Below, one piece after another: positions 20,898-30,937 of a DNA stretch of 31,017 nt. The translations under genes and the position numbers were made by a program. This stretch comes from Parvularia atlantis (taxonomy: Eukaryota; Opisthokonta; Rotosphaerida): assembly GCA_943704415.1 (NCBI GenBank), contig CALSCO010001589.1, positions 1-31,017 of the forward strand, read 5' to 3'. Position 1 is the first letter of the stretch. Each line of letters opens with the position of its first letter. The notes beneath the pieces are model-generated. The model saw only the letters and a program-made list of their open reading frames with translations, did not search any database and was not told the origin of the DNA.

Positions 20898-23330
20898 CTA
20901 CGCGTCGTCTGCTTGTGCGTTCGCGTCTGCGTCGACGACGGCGTCGGCCGGCGCGGCGTCCGCGGATGCATCTGACTGCGAGTCGGCCTGCGCGTCTGCG
21001 TTCCAGTTGAGTTCGACGACGTCCACGGCCACGGCTGCTGGCGCGTGCTGCTCAGTCTTGGCGTCCTCGCGGGCTGCACTGACGGCCCAAGCATCGGCGA
21101 CCTCGCCGTCTGCCGCGTCCGCGCTCATCCGTAGAGGACCGGTGCCGTTGCGCCGCGTCAGCACCAGCGGGCCGCGCTCGGCGTCGAGCAGCCGCGGCAG
21201 CCGCGACCTGTTTACACTCGAGCAGGTCAGCGGCCACCGTCCCGGGTAGTCCTGGGCGACGCGACCCGCGTGCAGCAGCTTGACGCCGGCGTGGACGAGC
21301 ACGGGCGTCATGCCGAGGGTGAGGCGCAGGTTGTACTCGGGTGCGAGTGTCAGGACGCGGATGTCGCGCACGAGCATAGCCGCCGCAAGCGCATCGCTCA
21401 GGCCCGCGGTGGCCTTGTCCGCCGCCTCGTAGTCACTCAGCCAGGCACGCAGGAGGCCGGTGGTGCGCTCGTTGCGCTTGACCAGCAGCACACCAACGTT
21501 GTAGTGCGTCAGGTTGCCGAGCGCGGGCTGCTGCGACGGCTGCTGCAGCGGCGACAGCTCGAGCGCCGCGGCGACGTCGTGGTGGTCGAGCAGGCCAAAC
21601 AGCACCGCCGGGTCCTCACACACGACCACGCCTGTGTCCAGCAGGAGCGTGCGCTCGTACGGCGAGCGCAGGAGTGCGCGGATGCGGTCGCTGCCGGGCA
21701 CCTGCGCCGGTCGCGCGTCAGCGTCGGACATAGTGCGTGTGCAGCGCGCACGGTCGAGGTGCCGATCACGCGCAGATCGTTGACGCCGTCGAGGGCGTCG
21801 CTCGACAGGGCCGCGTCCTTGTCGATCATGACCGCCAGGGGCAGGTCCGCGTTGACCGTGCGAAGAGACGTGACCAGGCGGCGCAAGCGGCTCGGCCCGT
21901 CGGCCGGCCTGCGAGTGCAACAGCGGCGTCAGACAGGCGCCCCGCTCTGCGCAAAAGACGCACTTGCGCGCTTCTGGGCCAAAGGAGACTACGATGCCGC
22001 TGCTGTAGGGCTCGTCCGTCGTGTGCAGGCCGTCGAAGCAAGTGCTGGCGGGCTCGCTGGGGGTCGGGCAGGCGGCGCACTTGGGGCACTCGCACGGCGG
22101 GCAGACGACGCCGACCTGCGACGCGACAAAGTTGACGCCGACGCCGCGCGGGTCGCACGGTGCGCAGAGGTTGCGCTCGGTGCCACCGGGCACGTCGTGC
22201 ACGCGGCGCGCCCCGTCCGGCGCCGTCGAGACGATGCCGATGCTGTGGTACACCACGTAGAAGACAACCGCGGCCAGTAGTAGTCGTGCGACGAGCGAGG
22301 TGTGCGGGAGCCAATGCTGCCTGTCGAGACCGGTCCTCTGGAGCGGCGGCGACGGCAGCGATGGCGACGGCGATGCGGCAGCGGGCGTGCTCTCGCGCAG
22401 GTACGCTGCCGCAAACATGACGAGGCCGACGGCGACGATGACGGCGCCGGCCGACGCGCGGGTCACGTACGCGGCCGGGCGCGGCGCCGTATAGAGCGCG
22501 TCGCTGTCGCCGAAGACGAGCAGGCCGACGACGACCGTGAGGCACGCTCGCGCGTGGCAGACGATTTGGTACAAGACCGGCGAGCTCCTGATGATGGCAA
22601 AGGCGTAGAGGCCGGCGGTGACGGTGAGCACGCACGAGAGCGCGAGCATGACCGCGTCCTGCCCTGCGACGCCGAGAGCGCAGATCGCCCGCAAGGCGTC
22701 GGGCTCGAGCACGGCGGCACAGGCAGCGACTAGTACAAAGGCGTACGGCGCGATGACGGCCATCGTCTGGACCGATTTAAGGCCGTGGCGCGCCTGCAGC
22801 TGGTGCACGGCCACCTGCAGCACGACGTCGTGAGTGGGACGCTGCTGCGCGCACATGCGCGGAAACCAGCGCACCTGCGCGTACGACGTAAGCAGCACGG
22901 TCATCGCGTCGCGCCCGACGTTGACGCTGCCGCCGGCGACGCCGACACCGACGACGATGACGGCGAGCGCGGCGACGATCGCGCCCGAGACGCCACGGCC
23001 GAGCAGCAGCCACTGCAGCGCGACGACGGCGGGCGTGCAGAGCAGCTGGCCGAGCTCGTGCGCCGCGACAGTGCTGCTCGTCAGGCCCGCGCTAACGAGC
23101 GCGAGGCCGATGCCGAACGGGGCGGCGACGCGCACGGCCTCGAGCATCGGCACACGCTGCTGCTGCTGATCGGTCGCCGTCACGAGGCGCGCGAGCAGCC
23201 CGACGACGGCGCAGACGAGCAGCTGCAGCGCCGTGGCCGCGATCGGCCAGGCGAAGGCCGCCAGCAGCGCCCGGTCGACCAGCGCCAGCGCCGCGCCGCT
23301 CGCGACGGCACCCGCTGGTCCCAGCGCCAT
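20898..23330 (-). CDS. Fusion: nucleotide-sugar transporter (TPT/DMT) + extra helix + glycosyltransferase-like domain
   Basis: Four exons (23330-22875, 22814-21964, 21908-21752, 21701-20898) give 755 residues. Residues about 1-330 form a roughly ten-helix DMT/triose-phosphate-type transporter; recognisable parts are VNVGRDAMTVLLTSYAQVAV, HGLKSVQTMAVIAPYAFVLV and VLYQIVCHARACLTVVVGLL followed by VFGD. A Ser/Pro linker leads to an eleventh helix (LVARLLLAAVVFYVVYHSIG), then a stem with four CxxC pairs. The last 330 residues resemble nucleotide-diphospho-sugar transferases: SRLRRLVTSLRTVNADLPLA, IRALLRSPYERTLLLDTGVV, LTHYNVGVLLVKRNERTTGL, EYNLRLTLGMTPVLVHAG. The usual LDxD metal site reads LDTG. 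Three N-glycosylation sequons (NLT, NRS, NGT) lie in this half, fitting a lumenal position. An acidic tail ends it. Transporter family is clear; donor sugar and activity are unknown. Confidence 0.82.
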   Translation of the reverse strand: MALGPAGAVASGAALALVDRALLAAFAWPIAATALQLLVCAVVGLLARLVTATDQQQQRVPMLEAVRVAAPFGIGLALVSAGLTSSTVAAHELGQLLCTPAVVALQWLLLGRGVSGAIVAALAVIVVGVGVAGGSVNVGRDAMTVLLTSYAQVRWFPRMCAQQRPTHDVVLQVAVHQLQARHGLKSVQTMAVIAPYAFVLVAACAAVLEPDALRAICALGVAGQDAVMLALSCVLTVTAGLYAFAIIRSSPVLYQIVCHARACLTVVVGLLVFGDSDALYTAPRPAAYVTRASAGAVIVAVGLVMFAAAYLRESTPAAASPSPSLPSPPLQRTGLDRQHWLPHTSLVARLLLAAVVFYVVYHSIGIVSTAPDGARRVHDVPGGTERNLCAPCDPRGVGVNFVASQVGVVCPPCECPKCAACPTPSEPASTCFDGLHTTDEPYSSGIVVSFGPEARKCVFCAERGACLTPLLHSQAGRRAEPLAPPGHVSSHGQRGPAPGGHDRQGRGPVERRPRRRQRSARDRHLDRARCTRTMSDADARPAQVPGSDRIRALLRSPYERTLLLDTGVVVCEDPAVLFGLLDHHDVAAALELSPLQQPSQQPALGNLTHYNVGVLLVKRNERTTGLLRAWLSDYEAADKATAGLSDALAAAMLVRDIRVLTLAPEYNLRLTLGMTPVLVHAGVKLLHAGRVAQDYPGRWPLTCSSVNRSRLPRLLDAERGPLVLTRRNGTGPLRMSADAADGEVADAWAVSAAREDAKTEQHAPAAVAVDVVELNWNADAQADSQSDASADAAPADAVVDADANAQADDA

Positions 23331-23424
23331 CGTGTCACACTATCGGAACGATAGGAAGTCGACGGCACACACAGACAGGAGAACGGGTGCGGCGCTGCGG
23401 CTGCGCTGCGTGCAAGGGAGAGGG

Positions 23425-23443
23425 GAGGAGGAGGAGGAGGAGG
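23425..23443. repeat. GGA/GAG trinucleotide run
   Basis: About six GAG units in the 138-bp tandem spacer (23331-23468) between the epsinR stop and the fusion gene's start. The spacer must hold the fusion's promoter; nothing else is recognised in it. Confidence 0.9.
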
Positions 23444-23468
23444 ACAAGGAGAGACTGCGCGGGGCGGC

Positions 23469-25882
23469 TCAGAAGCTCCAGCCGTTCGGGTTGCTGTTGG
23501 CCGGGCGGCTCGTCGACGGGCCGAAGCCGCCGTTGGCCGTGGCTGCAAGAGCGACCGTCAGCGGTTGCGCTTGCAGGCAGCGCGCAAGACGCACTCTTCG
23601 GTGCTGCACTCATGCCGCCCATCCCGCCGTATGGCGCACCGTAGCCCGCACCGCCCATCGGCGGCGCCTTTCCGCCCATCGGTGCGCCGAAACCGGCACC
23701 GCCAAAGCCAGCACCGCCCATCTGAGGCGCGCCGAAGCTCACTCCGGCCATTGGAGGCGCGCCAAAGCCTGCGCCGGCCATCGGCGGAGCACCGAAGCCT
23801 GCAGGTGTCTCAGGGTCAGGCACGCTGCAACACACGCCGACGCCCGCGCGCACCCATCGGCGACGGGCCGCCCATGCCCGCGAGCGGCGGCATGGTCGAG
23901 GCCGAGTTGAGCGGCATGCCGGGCTTCATCGGCTTGTGCTCCTGCTTGTGCGCCGGCGACCCGGCCGGCTTCTTGAGGTTGTCGAGGTCGACCAGGCCAG
24001 CAGCGCCCCAGCTCTTGACCTGTGCGTGCACACCCGCGCGTCAGCCGACAGCGCGCGCGAGGGCGTGACGGGTTTGCGCGCCTTGTCGTCGACGGCCGCG
24101 GCGACCTTCGCCTTGCCGTTGGCCGAGTCCGGGACGAGCACGGGGCCGACAGGCACGGCGGCCGACTGCGGGTCAGCCAGTCAGTGACACCGCCGGCTCA
24201 GCTGAACAGACAGACGCACCTCGTGCGCAGGGATGTCGCCGAACGGGTCCAGCATCTGGTTCGAGGCGGGCGCGCGCGCACTGTGAAAGGGGCGGCGCGT
24301 TTTGTGTTGCGCCGCGACATGCAGCGCGCATGCACGCACCCCATCGGCGCGCCGCCAAAGGCCGCAAAGCCGTTCGACGCGGGTGCCATGCCGCCAAACG
24401 CGTTGAACGCGGGCGCGGGCGAGGCGACGACCGGCGCCGGCGCGGCGAAGGCGTCGAACGTCCCAAAGCCCGACGCGGCCGGAGCCGGAGCGGGCGCGTT
24501 GAAGCTGCATGTGTGCGACGCGTGAGCACGGCCATACACTACGTGTACGCGCACCCGCCGAACGCGTCAAAGCCCGTGGCGGCCGGTGCTGAAGCCGGCG
24601 GCGGCGCCGTGAAGCTCGTAAAGTCGTCAAAGCCGCCCGACGCTTTGCTCGCGGCCGGCGCGGTGCTCGTGGCCGCGGCCGACATCTTTACCTGGAACTT
24701 GGGCGCGGGCGCGGCGCCGCCCTGGAAGTCAGCAAAGTCGTCCGACTTGGCCTTCGACGGCGGATGACCGAGCGACGGGAAGCCGGCCTCAGCAGAAGGG
24801 GCGGACTTGGCCCTGCGCCGGCGCACCGTCAGGCAGAAACCCGCACGTCATGTAAGCCCGCAGGCGCAGGCGCACCGCGTGCTAGTGGCAGCGGCGCTGG
24901 CGGAGACGGCGCTGGCCTTGGCCTCGCCAAAGTCATCGTAGCGCTTGTTCGTGCGCTGTGTCCGGTCGTCGCTGAAGACGTCGTCATCGTCAAACTCGCT
25001 CCGCCGGCCGTTGCCGCTGCTGTACGAGTCGTACTGGCCTGTTGCGGCCGCGCATGCACGTAAGCAATGCAACGCGGCATACAGTCGCGAACGGCACCGA
25101 CGCGGTCCTCGGCGCTCACACCGACATACTTGTCACGCGACTGCTTGGCTGCGCACGCGACGGTTGGCTCGGCGCGCAGAGCAGCGGGCGCGCGGGCCGC
25201 AGAGCGCACCGACGCGGCGCGCCTCTTTGATGCGGTCGGTGTCGCCGAGGAGGACGACGATTTCGTGCGAGCGGTTGCGCACGTTCAGGCCCACGTCCTT
25301 GCCCTTCTCGTCGATGAGCTCGTAGTGCGCGAGTGCTGTGCGCGCGCGTGCGCGAGTGTGCGTGAGCATTGTGTGCGGTCACGCGGGGGCAGACACTGGC
25401 GGGCTTGCGCACCCTTGAGGTCGTACATGTGGTCGCGCGCGTACGTGACGCACTTCTCCGAGCCGTTCTTGATCAGGTACTCGAGCAGCGTCAGGCCCTT
25501 GTACACGTGACGCCACTGCTTGCCGCTCTCGTTGAGCTGCGGCGCGGCCTCGCTGTGAGCACGCGGTTGACGCGGCGCGGCACGGCGGCGGCGCGCACCC
25601 GCTTGTAGATCGTGTCCATCACCTGGCCAAACTCGTCCGGGTTATGCGTGGCCTGGGCGATCTCGGTCATGAGCTGCGCGCGCGGCGGCGGGAGGCGCCG
25701 TGGCGTGCGCCCGCGCCGTGAGCCTACGCGAAGGACGGGATGCGCGGCCGCACGCGCGCACGCACCGTGCCCGACGCGCCCCACGCGTCGTTGTTGGTCG
25801 CCTCGCGGACCTTGGTCTCGATCTCGGTGTAGTTCATCACGAAGTTGGTGGCCGTGCTCACGGCCGACTTGAGGAAGTCCAT
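23469..25882 (-). CDS. CLINT1: EpsinR/CLINT1-type ENTH-domain clathrin adaptor
   Basis: Clathrin/AP-1 accessory adaptor for TGN-endosome traffic. The ENTH domain is spread over short exons: TNFVMNYTEIETKVREATNN, LMTEIAQATHNPDEFGQVMD, WRHVYKGLTLLEYLIKNGSE, YARDHMYDLK, LAHYELIDEKGKDVGLNVRN and RDKYVGVSAEDRVGQYDSYS. These match human CLINT1 (VVMNYSEIESKVREATNDD; NKDKYVGVSS) better than classical epsins. The long low-complexity tail has acidic-Phe motifs (SDDFADF, GFDDFTSF) that fit gamma-ear/GGA binding, then FDAFGG/FNAFGG repeats. KSWGAAGLVDLDNL resembles CLINT1 STWSDPSVNISLDNL. Gly/Phe/Met-rich repeats (GFGAPPM) precede NSNPNGWSF and the stop (23469-23471). ATG 25882 starts MDFLKSAVS. About ten exons; joins in the tail are approximate. 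No UIM is evident. Confidence 0.9.
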
Positions 25883-26183
25883 CGTTGGGTGGGTTTGCCG
25901 CTCGTGGTTGTGGGGGCGCCGGACGCGGCGGGATGCGGACGGGAAGCGGGATGTGGCGCGCGCCGGCCTGCCACGTGCGCACGGGCGCGCGCACATTCGT
26001 GAGACGGCAGCAGCGAGCAGCAGCAGGCAGCGGGGCGCGGCCCACACGCCGGCGGCCGGGAGACAAGAGAGAAGGAGCGCACGCGGAACAGGTTTGTCTG
26101 GAAGCTTCTGAATGCGACCTGTGCTGTACGCACTCCGTAACCGTGTGCACGTGACCGCGCCGTCTGCGTCACGTGCGCTGCTG
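25883..26183. promoter_or_regulatory. Divergent region epsinR / Abitram with paired CACGTG boxes
   Basis: A 301-bp head-to-head spacer. CACGTG palindromes at 26148-26153 and 26170-26175, 22 bp apart, lie just upstream of ATG 26184; a third is near 25973. The stretch 26112-26183 is also open in frame with Abitram from an earlier ATG, so it may be leader or coding. Confidence 0.45.
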
Positions 26184-26915
26184 ATGGACGTCGAGGGCGC
26201 CGAGGGCGCGGCGCTGGTGGCGCCGGACGCGCACGTCGACTACGAGCGTGCGCGGCCGTGTTGTGCATCGGGAGTGACACGCGATCGCTGAAGCGGCTGC
26301 AGGCTTCGCGCGCGAGCTCGTGGACCCGACGAGGCCCTGGCCCGAGTACCGCAACATCGTCGACCGGACGTACGCGCGGCACTACAGCGTCGGCGGTGCG
26401 AGGCGGGAGGGCGTACGGTGCGCACGGTGCTGACGGGCGTGGCAGCAGACGGCGATCACGACCAGTACGTGCACCGACATCCGAACGGGCTGTGCGTCGT
26501 CGGGCTCGCGCCGTCGCACCCAATTGTGACGCGGCGGGGCGGCGTCGCGCGCGTCGAGCTGCTCGTCACGACCGCGACGCGCGGCAAGAAGAAGGCCGGC
26601 GCGCTCGCCGTGCAGCCCGCGACGGCGCTCGCACGCGTGACCTGCAGCGACGGCGCGACGTTTGACGTGCGCGCGGCCGTGCCCGGGCTCGTGCTTGAGT
26701 TGAACCAGCGGCTGGCGACGCACCCGGGCCTGGTCGAGCACGTGCGTGCGCCCGCTGTGTGTGCGTGAAGGCTACGGCTGATCGCGCGGCGCACCCAGCG
26801 GCCCGATACCGAGGGCTTTGTCGCAATCATCAAGCCACGCGACCGATGGGACCCGGCCGCGGCGCGCCTAATGCCGCACGAGACATACAAGCGCGAGCGG
26901 CTAGCGGCACTGTGA
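26184..26915 (+). CDS. ABITRAM: Abitram (FAM206A/Simiate) homologue
   Basis: Small protein with a biotinyl/lipoyl-like (GCVH-type) fold, reported in animals as an actin-binding transcription modulator; its role in protists is unknown. Four exons. Family blocks: PEYRNIVDRTYARHYSV (human LVDRYFTRWYKP), DQYVHRHPNGLCVVGLAPSH (human HCILQHSNRICVITLAESH), VTCSDGATFDVRAAVPGLVL (human YCSDGEEYTVSSCVRGRLM), ELNQRLATHPGLVE and TEGFVAIIKP (human TEGYIAVVLP). The end is HETYKRERLAAL and the stop is 26913-26915. ATG 26184 gives an acidic N-terminus (MDVEGAEG); ATG 26112 in the same frame is possible. It converges on the amidohydrolase gene, 56 bp away. Confidence 0.9.
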
Positions 26916-26971
26916 TGACTGGCACTGGCACTGATGCAACAACGAAAAGCAAACAACGGTTAGCGCGCGAC

Positions 26972-29016
26972 TCATAGCTCGTCGCGGCGCTGCGAGCGAA
27001 GCCGGTCGGCCACGTCGTCCAGCGTCGTGAGGCCGTCGGCCACGTAGACGAGCTCGCCGCCGATGGCCGTCGCCATGACCTTGGTGTCCTTAAGCGCCTC
27101 GTCTGATACGACCGTGATGTCGCGATCGATCACCACAAAGTCGCCGCGGCGCCCGGGCGCGATCGCCCCGAGCTCGTGCTCCTGGAACGACGCGTACGCG
27201 CCGTCGTACGTGAAGCCGCGGAGCGCCTCGAGCCGCGACAGACGCTCGTCCGCGAACCAGCCGCCGGGCGGCTCGCCGTGCTCGTCCTGCCGTGTCACGG
27301 CCGCGTACATGCCCTGCGTCCTGGTCAGGCGCCGCCAGTGCTGGGGCGCGCGCGCGCAGCCCAGCGCACCACGAACGGGTTGACGCGCTCGACGGGGAAG
27401 TCGCTGCCGAGCGGCAGCGCCAGCACGCCCGCGTCCAGCAGCTTGCGCCACGCGTACGAGCCCTGGATGCGCTCGAGACCGAGGCGCTCGACGGCGTAGG
27501 CCTTGTCCGACGTCGCGTGGGTCGGCTGAACGGACGGGAGGATACCGAGCACGCCGACCTGCGCCACGAGCACGTGCTACGAGCGTGAGCAATCGCGCTG
27601 CCGGCAGCCGGTGCGCAGACGCACGCGCTTAATGTCGTCGAGCGTCAGGTGCTGCGCGTGCTCGAGGCGCAGGCGCAGGTCGGCGTGGCGGCCGAGACGG
27701 TTGATCGCTTGCTCGAAGGCGTCGATGGCGATGCGGTTGGCCCGGTCGCCAATTGCGTGCGCGCAGACCTGAAAGCCCGCGTCGACCCACTGGTCCACGA
27801 CCGCGGGCAGGTCGGCCGGGTCCATGCGCAGGAAGCCTGCAGCAGTAGCGCGTGTGAGCGCCGCGATGAGCATGCAAGGCAGGCCGACGGCGCACCGTTC
27901 GTCGTCGACTTGTCGGTGTAGTTGGCGAGCATCGCCGCACCCCAGCTGCCCAGCGCGCCGTCGAGGTAGAGCTTGACACTGCGCACGGTCAGATGGTTGT
28001 CCCCGTACTGGTGCACGGGCTTGAAGTCGCAGAAGGTGTTGCGGGCGTCACAACTGAACATGGCGTAGTTGCGGATGTTGAACTCGCCGCGGTTGATCAT
28101 GTGCTTGTACAGGTCGATCACCTGCGCGCCGATGCCGGCCTCGTGCACGGACGTGATGCCGTGCGAGTTGCACGTGCGGATGGCCTGCTTGACGGCGTCG
28201 ACGAGCTTGGCCTGCGACGGCACCGGCGCGGCCTGCAACAGGATATCCATCGCGTTGTCGACAAAGACGCCCGTCGGCGCGCCATTGGCGCCACCGCGCA
28301 CTATCTCGCCACCGGGCACGAACGTCGGCAGGGGCGACGGCAATGCCGCGAGCAACCGCCCGTTGACCCACGCTGCGTGCACGTCCACGCGCACAAGCGC
28401 GATCGACACGGCCGCCAGCGACTGGTCCGCGTCCAGGTCGGCCGCAGTCGGGAACGCGCTCGTGCCCCATAGGTTCTGGTCCCAGCCCATGCCGAAGAGC
28501 CAGTCGTGCTTCGGGTCGAACTCGGCGTGGCTGTCGAGGTACGCGCTGCGCCGTGCGTTGTCAACCGACGCCGCAAGATAGCACCAAGGTACGAGCACCG
28601 CAGACGTTGCCGGACCTCGGCCACCGAGCGGCACCCGACGAGGTCTGCCGCCTGCTGCGCGAGCCCTGCGGTTGCGGGCAACGTCGGTGAGCGCACGCTC
28701 GCGACGTCTCAGCGCGGGTCGCACCAAGGCCGAGCAGGTGCGCGTGCGAGTCGATCAGGCCTGGGATGATGATTGCGCCGTGCATGTCGGTGACCGGGAT
28801 GCCGCGATTGAGGGCGTAGTCGCGGATCGGACCAGTGCGACCGACGATCATGAACCGGCCGTTCTCAATCACAAACGCTTCGAACGGCGTCGTGCGGGAG
28901 ATGGTCGCATGTGGGTCGGCCGAGTGCACGACCGCATTGACCACCGCGAGACTCGTGAAGGCGCGCGCGGGGGCCGGCGCCGCGGCCAGCAGCACCAGCA
29001 GCGCGACGAGCGGCAT
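26972..29016 (-). CDS. YtcJ-like amidohydrolase (Amidohydro_3), secretory with C-terminal RDEL
   Basis: Metal-dependent hydrolase of the YtcJ/N-substituted-formamide-deformylase group. The N-terminus [19 protein letters not shown] is a good signal peptide ending in A-x-A. Metal and active-site blocks: [19 protein letters not shown] (HxH), [96 protein letters not shown] and [18 protein letters not shown]. All expected His/Asp ligands are present. It ends [12 protein letters not shown], so the mature enzyme should be retained in the ER lumen by KDEL-receptor recognition. About six exons with GTGC donors. Substrate unknown; family confident. Confidence 0.92.
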
Positions 29017-29409
29017 CGCCGAACGTGCACGAAGAAATGGCGACCTGTCACATTTCTGTCCTTAGCGTGGCGCCAAGTTGCGCCTTCACCGCTGCCCGCT
29101 GCCCGTCTGCGCTCGCTCGTGCTTTCTGCGTGCCGGCTGCGGCGTTGCGCTCGCTCGCACGCTGTGGGGGCAGGTGGTCGCTGTGTGGGCGGGACGTGGA
29201 CGGCGCCAGCGTCGCTCGCCCCTTCTCCCTCTCGCGTGCGCACGCACACCACGCTTTCCCACCTACACGCGCGCGCACGCTGACCCTGCTCGTGCTGCCG
29301 CCGCGGTGCTGCCGCCGTGCCCGGGCGCGGCAGGCGGGGCGCGCGCTGCGCCGTGGGTCGCGCCACTCCCCGTTTGAATTTTTGGCGCCTGACGACGCAA
29401 TGATGACAG
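29017..29409. promoter_or_regulatory. 393-bp divergent region amidohydrolase / SANT gene
   Basis: Head-to-head spacer, GC-rich, with no recognisable exon or RNA gene. The plus-strand frames open across it read as Cys/Arg/Ala-rich noise. It presumably holds two core promoters. Confidence 0.4.
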
Positions 29410-30934
29410 ATGGACGAACGCACGCCGCGCCGCCTGCGCCTGAGCCTGTCGCAGTCGGGCGGCGGCTCGCAGCCGGCAACGTCGCAGTCGAGCAACGCGG
29501 ACGTGCCGCAGATCTCGGACGAGGACCTGATGGTGGCCGCGTCGACGACGACGACGATGGCGATGGCAGCGGTGGCTGTCGCGGCTTTGGTGCCGATGGA
29601 CGACGAGGACGCGGACGCAGCGGCGATGCAGGCCGCCGAGGCCGCCGAGGCGATCGACGTCGTCGCTGCTTCGGTCGCTGCGGCCGACGCGGTCGACGCG
29701 GTCGCTGCTGCGGTGAGTGAGCTTGTGGCCAAGCAGCAGCGCGAGCCCGCGACGCCCGCCGCCCCTGCGACGACCACAGCGGCCGCCGACACCGACGACG
29801 ATATGATGGCCGTTGTGACTTTGCCCACGCTTTCGCTCTGCTCGCCGCCTGCGACGCGCAAGACCGTCGCCGCGCCCGGCACCGCCCCAACGGCCGCAGC
29901 GGACGCAGAGACCGCGACGCCCGAGACCCCATCGAAGCGCGGCAGCAGCGAGCCGTCGTCGCCGGCCACGAAGCGCGGCGGTGCGCGCGGCAAGGGCGCC
30001 AAGAAGGACACATCCGAGACCGACGCCGAGACGCCCGCGCCTGTCGCCGCGCCCGCGGTCGAGCCTGTTGCTGAGCCCGTCGCCGCATCGACAGCCGAAC
30101 CCGTCGCCGCATCGACAGCCGAGCCCGTCGCCGAACCCACCCCGGCAGCCGAGCCAGCGGCCGAGCAACCGACGGCCACCGCAGCGGCACCCGCCAAGGG
30201 CAAGCGCGGCCGACCGCTAGCGAAGGCACAGAAGGCCCGCGAGACCGCCGCAGACGAGCCGGAGCACGTAGAGGCCGACGAGCAGACCGAGGACGCGCCA
30301 GGCGCGAAGAAGGGCCGCTGGAGCGACGCCGAGCGCGACCAGTTCATGAAGCTGCTGGTGCGCACATACTTGTGCACGGGTTGCCGCTCAACCTTGGCGC
30401 AGGAGTCGCACGGCACCGACTTTGCCAAGATCGCCGACGTCCTCGGCTCCAAGACCGTGACGCAGTGCAAGACGTATTTCAACAACAACAAGAAGAAGCT
30501 CGCGCTCGACAAGGTGGCCGTGGGACCAGACGGTGCCTGGCGCCCCGCACTGATCTCACACGATCGCTCGCGCGCAGCTCGTCGTCATGCCGGCCGTTGT
30601 CGGCAGGCGTGTGCGCACCAACTCGGTCTCGTCGGCCTCGGCTGTCGACTCGGACATGTCGGCACCGAGCGACGCCGATCCCACGAGCGAGCCTGCCAGC
30701 GACGCTGCCGCGCCCGCCTCGGCAGCGTCGACGCCGACGTCGACGAAGGCCAGCAAGCCGGCGCCCAAGCGCGCGCGCAAGACGCCTGCCAAGGCCGCGA
30801 CGAAGAAGGCACTGGTGAAGGACGACGAGAACGACGAGCAGAACGAGGCCGTTAAGAAGGCCAAGACGGCGCCGGCGCCGGCCGAGTTCTCGGTGCGGCG
30901 CGACCTGCCCTGCTGCGCACGCGCAGGGCACTGA
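29410..30934 (+). CDS. SANT/Myb-domain nuclear protein with AT-hook-like motif
   Basis: Probable chromatin or corepressor-type protein. A long Ala/Thr/Pro/Glu-rich, low-complexity N-part holds an AT-hook-like KGKRGRP. A single SANT domain follows (KGRWSDAERDQFMKLL, HGTDFAKIADVLGSKTVTQC, KTYFNNNKKKLALD), closest in pattern to NCoR/SMRT-type SANT repeats (AQCKNFYFNYKRR). A basic Ser/Pro/Lys-rich C-part resembles a nuclear-localising tail (KPAPKRARKTPAK). Two introns are clear (donors GTGCGC and GTGGCC); the first lies within the SANT domain. ATG 29410 starts MDERTPRRLRLS. The frame stops at TGA 30932-30934, but an acceptor-like GCGCAG at 30922-30927 means a further exon beyond the CA repeat cannot be excluded. 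No other domain is recognised. Confidence 0.78.
30073..30133 (+). repeat. 24-bp tandem repeat coding EPVAASTA
   Basis: Two and a half near-perfect 24-bp units in the SANT gene encode the octapeptide EPVAASTA. Confidence 0.9.
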
Positions 30935-30936
30935 CG

Positions 30937-30937
<1 letters not shown>

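Noticed and set aside
28869-30512. 547-codon minus-strand open frame over the SANT gene
   Set aside because: Ser/Ala repeats mirror the Ala/Glu/Thr coding on the plus strand; the SANT domain and its introns fix the plus strand as coding.
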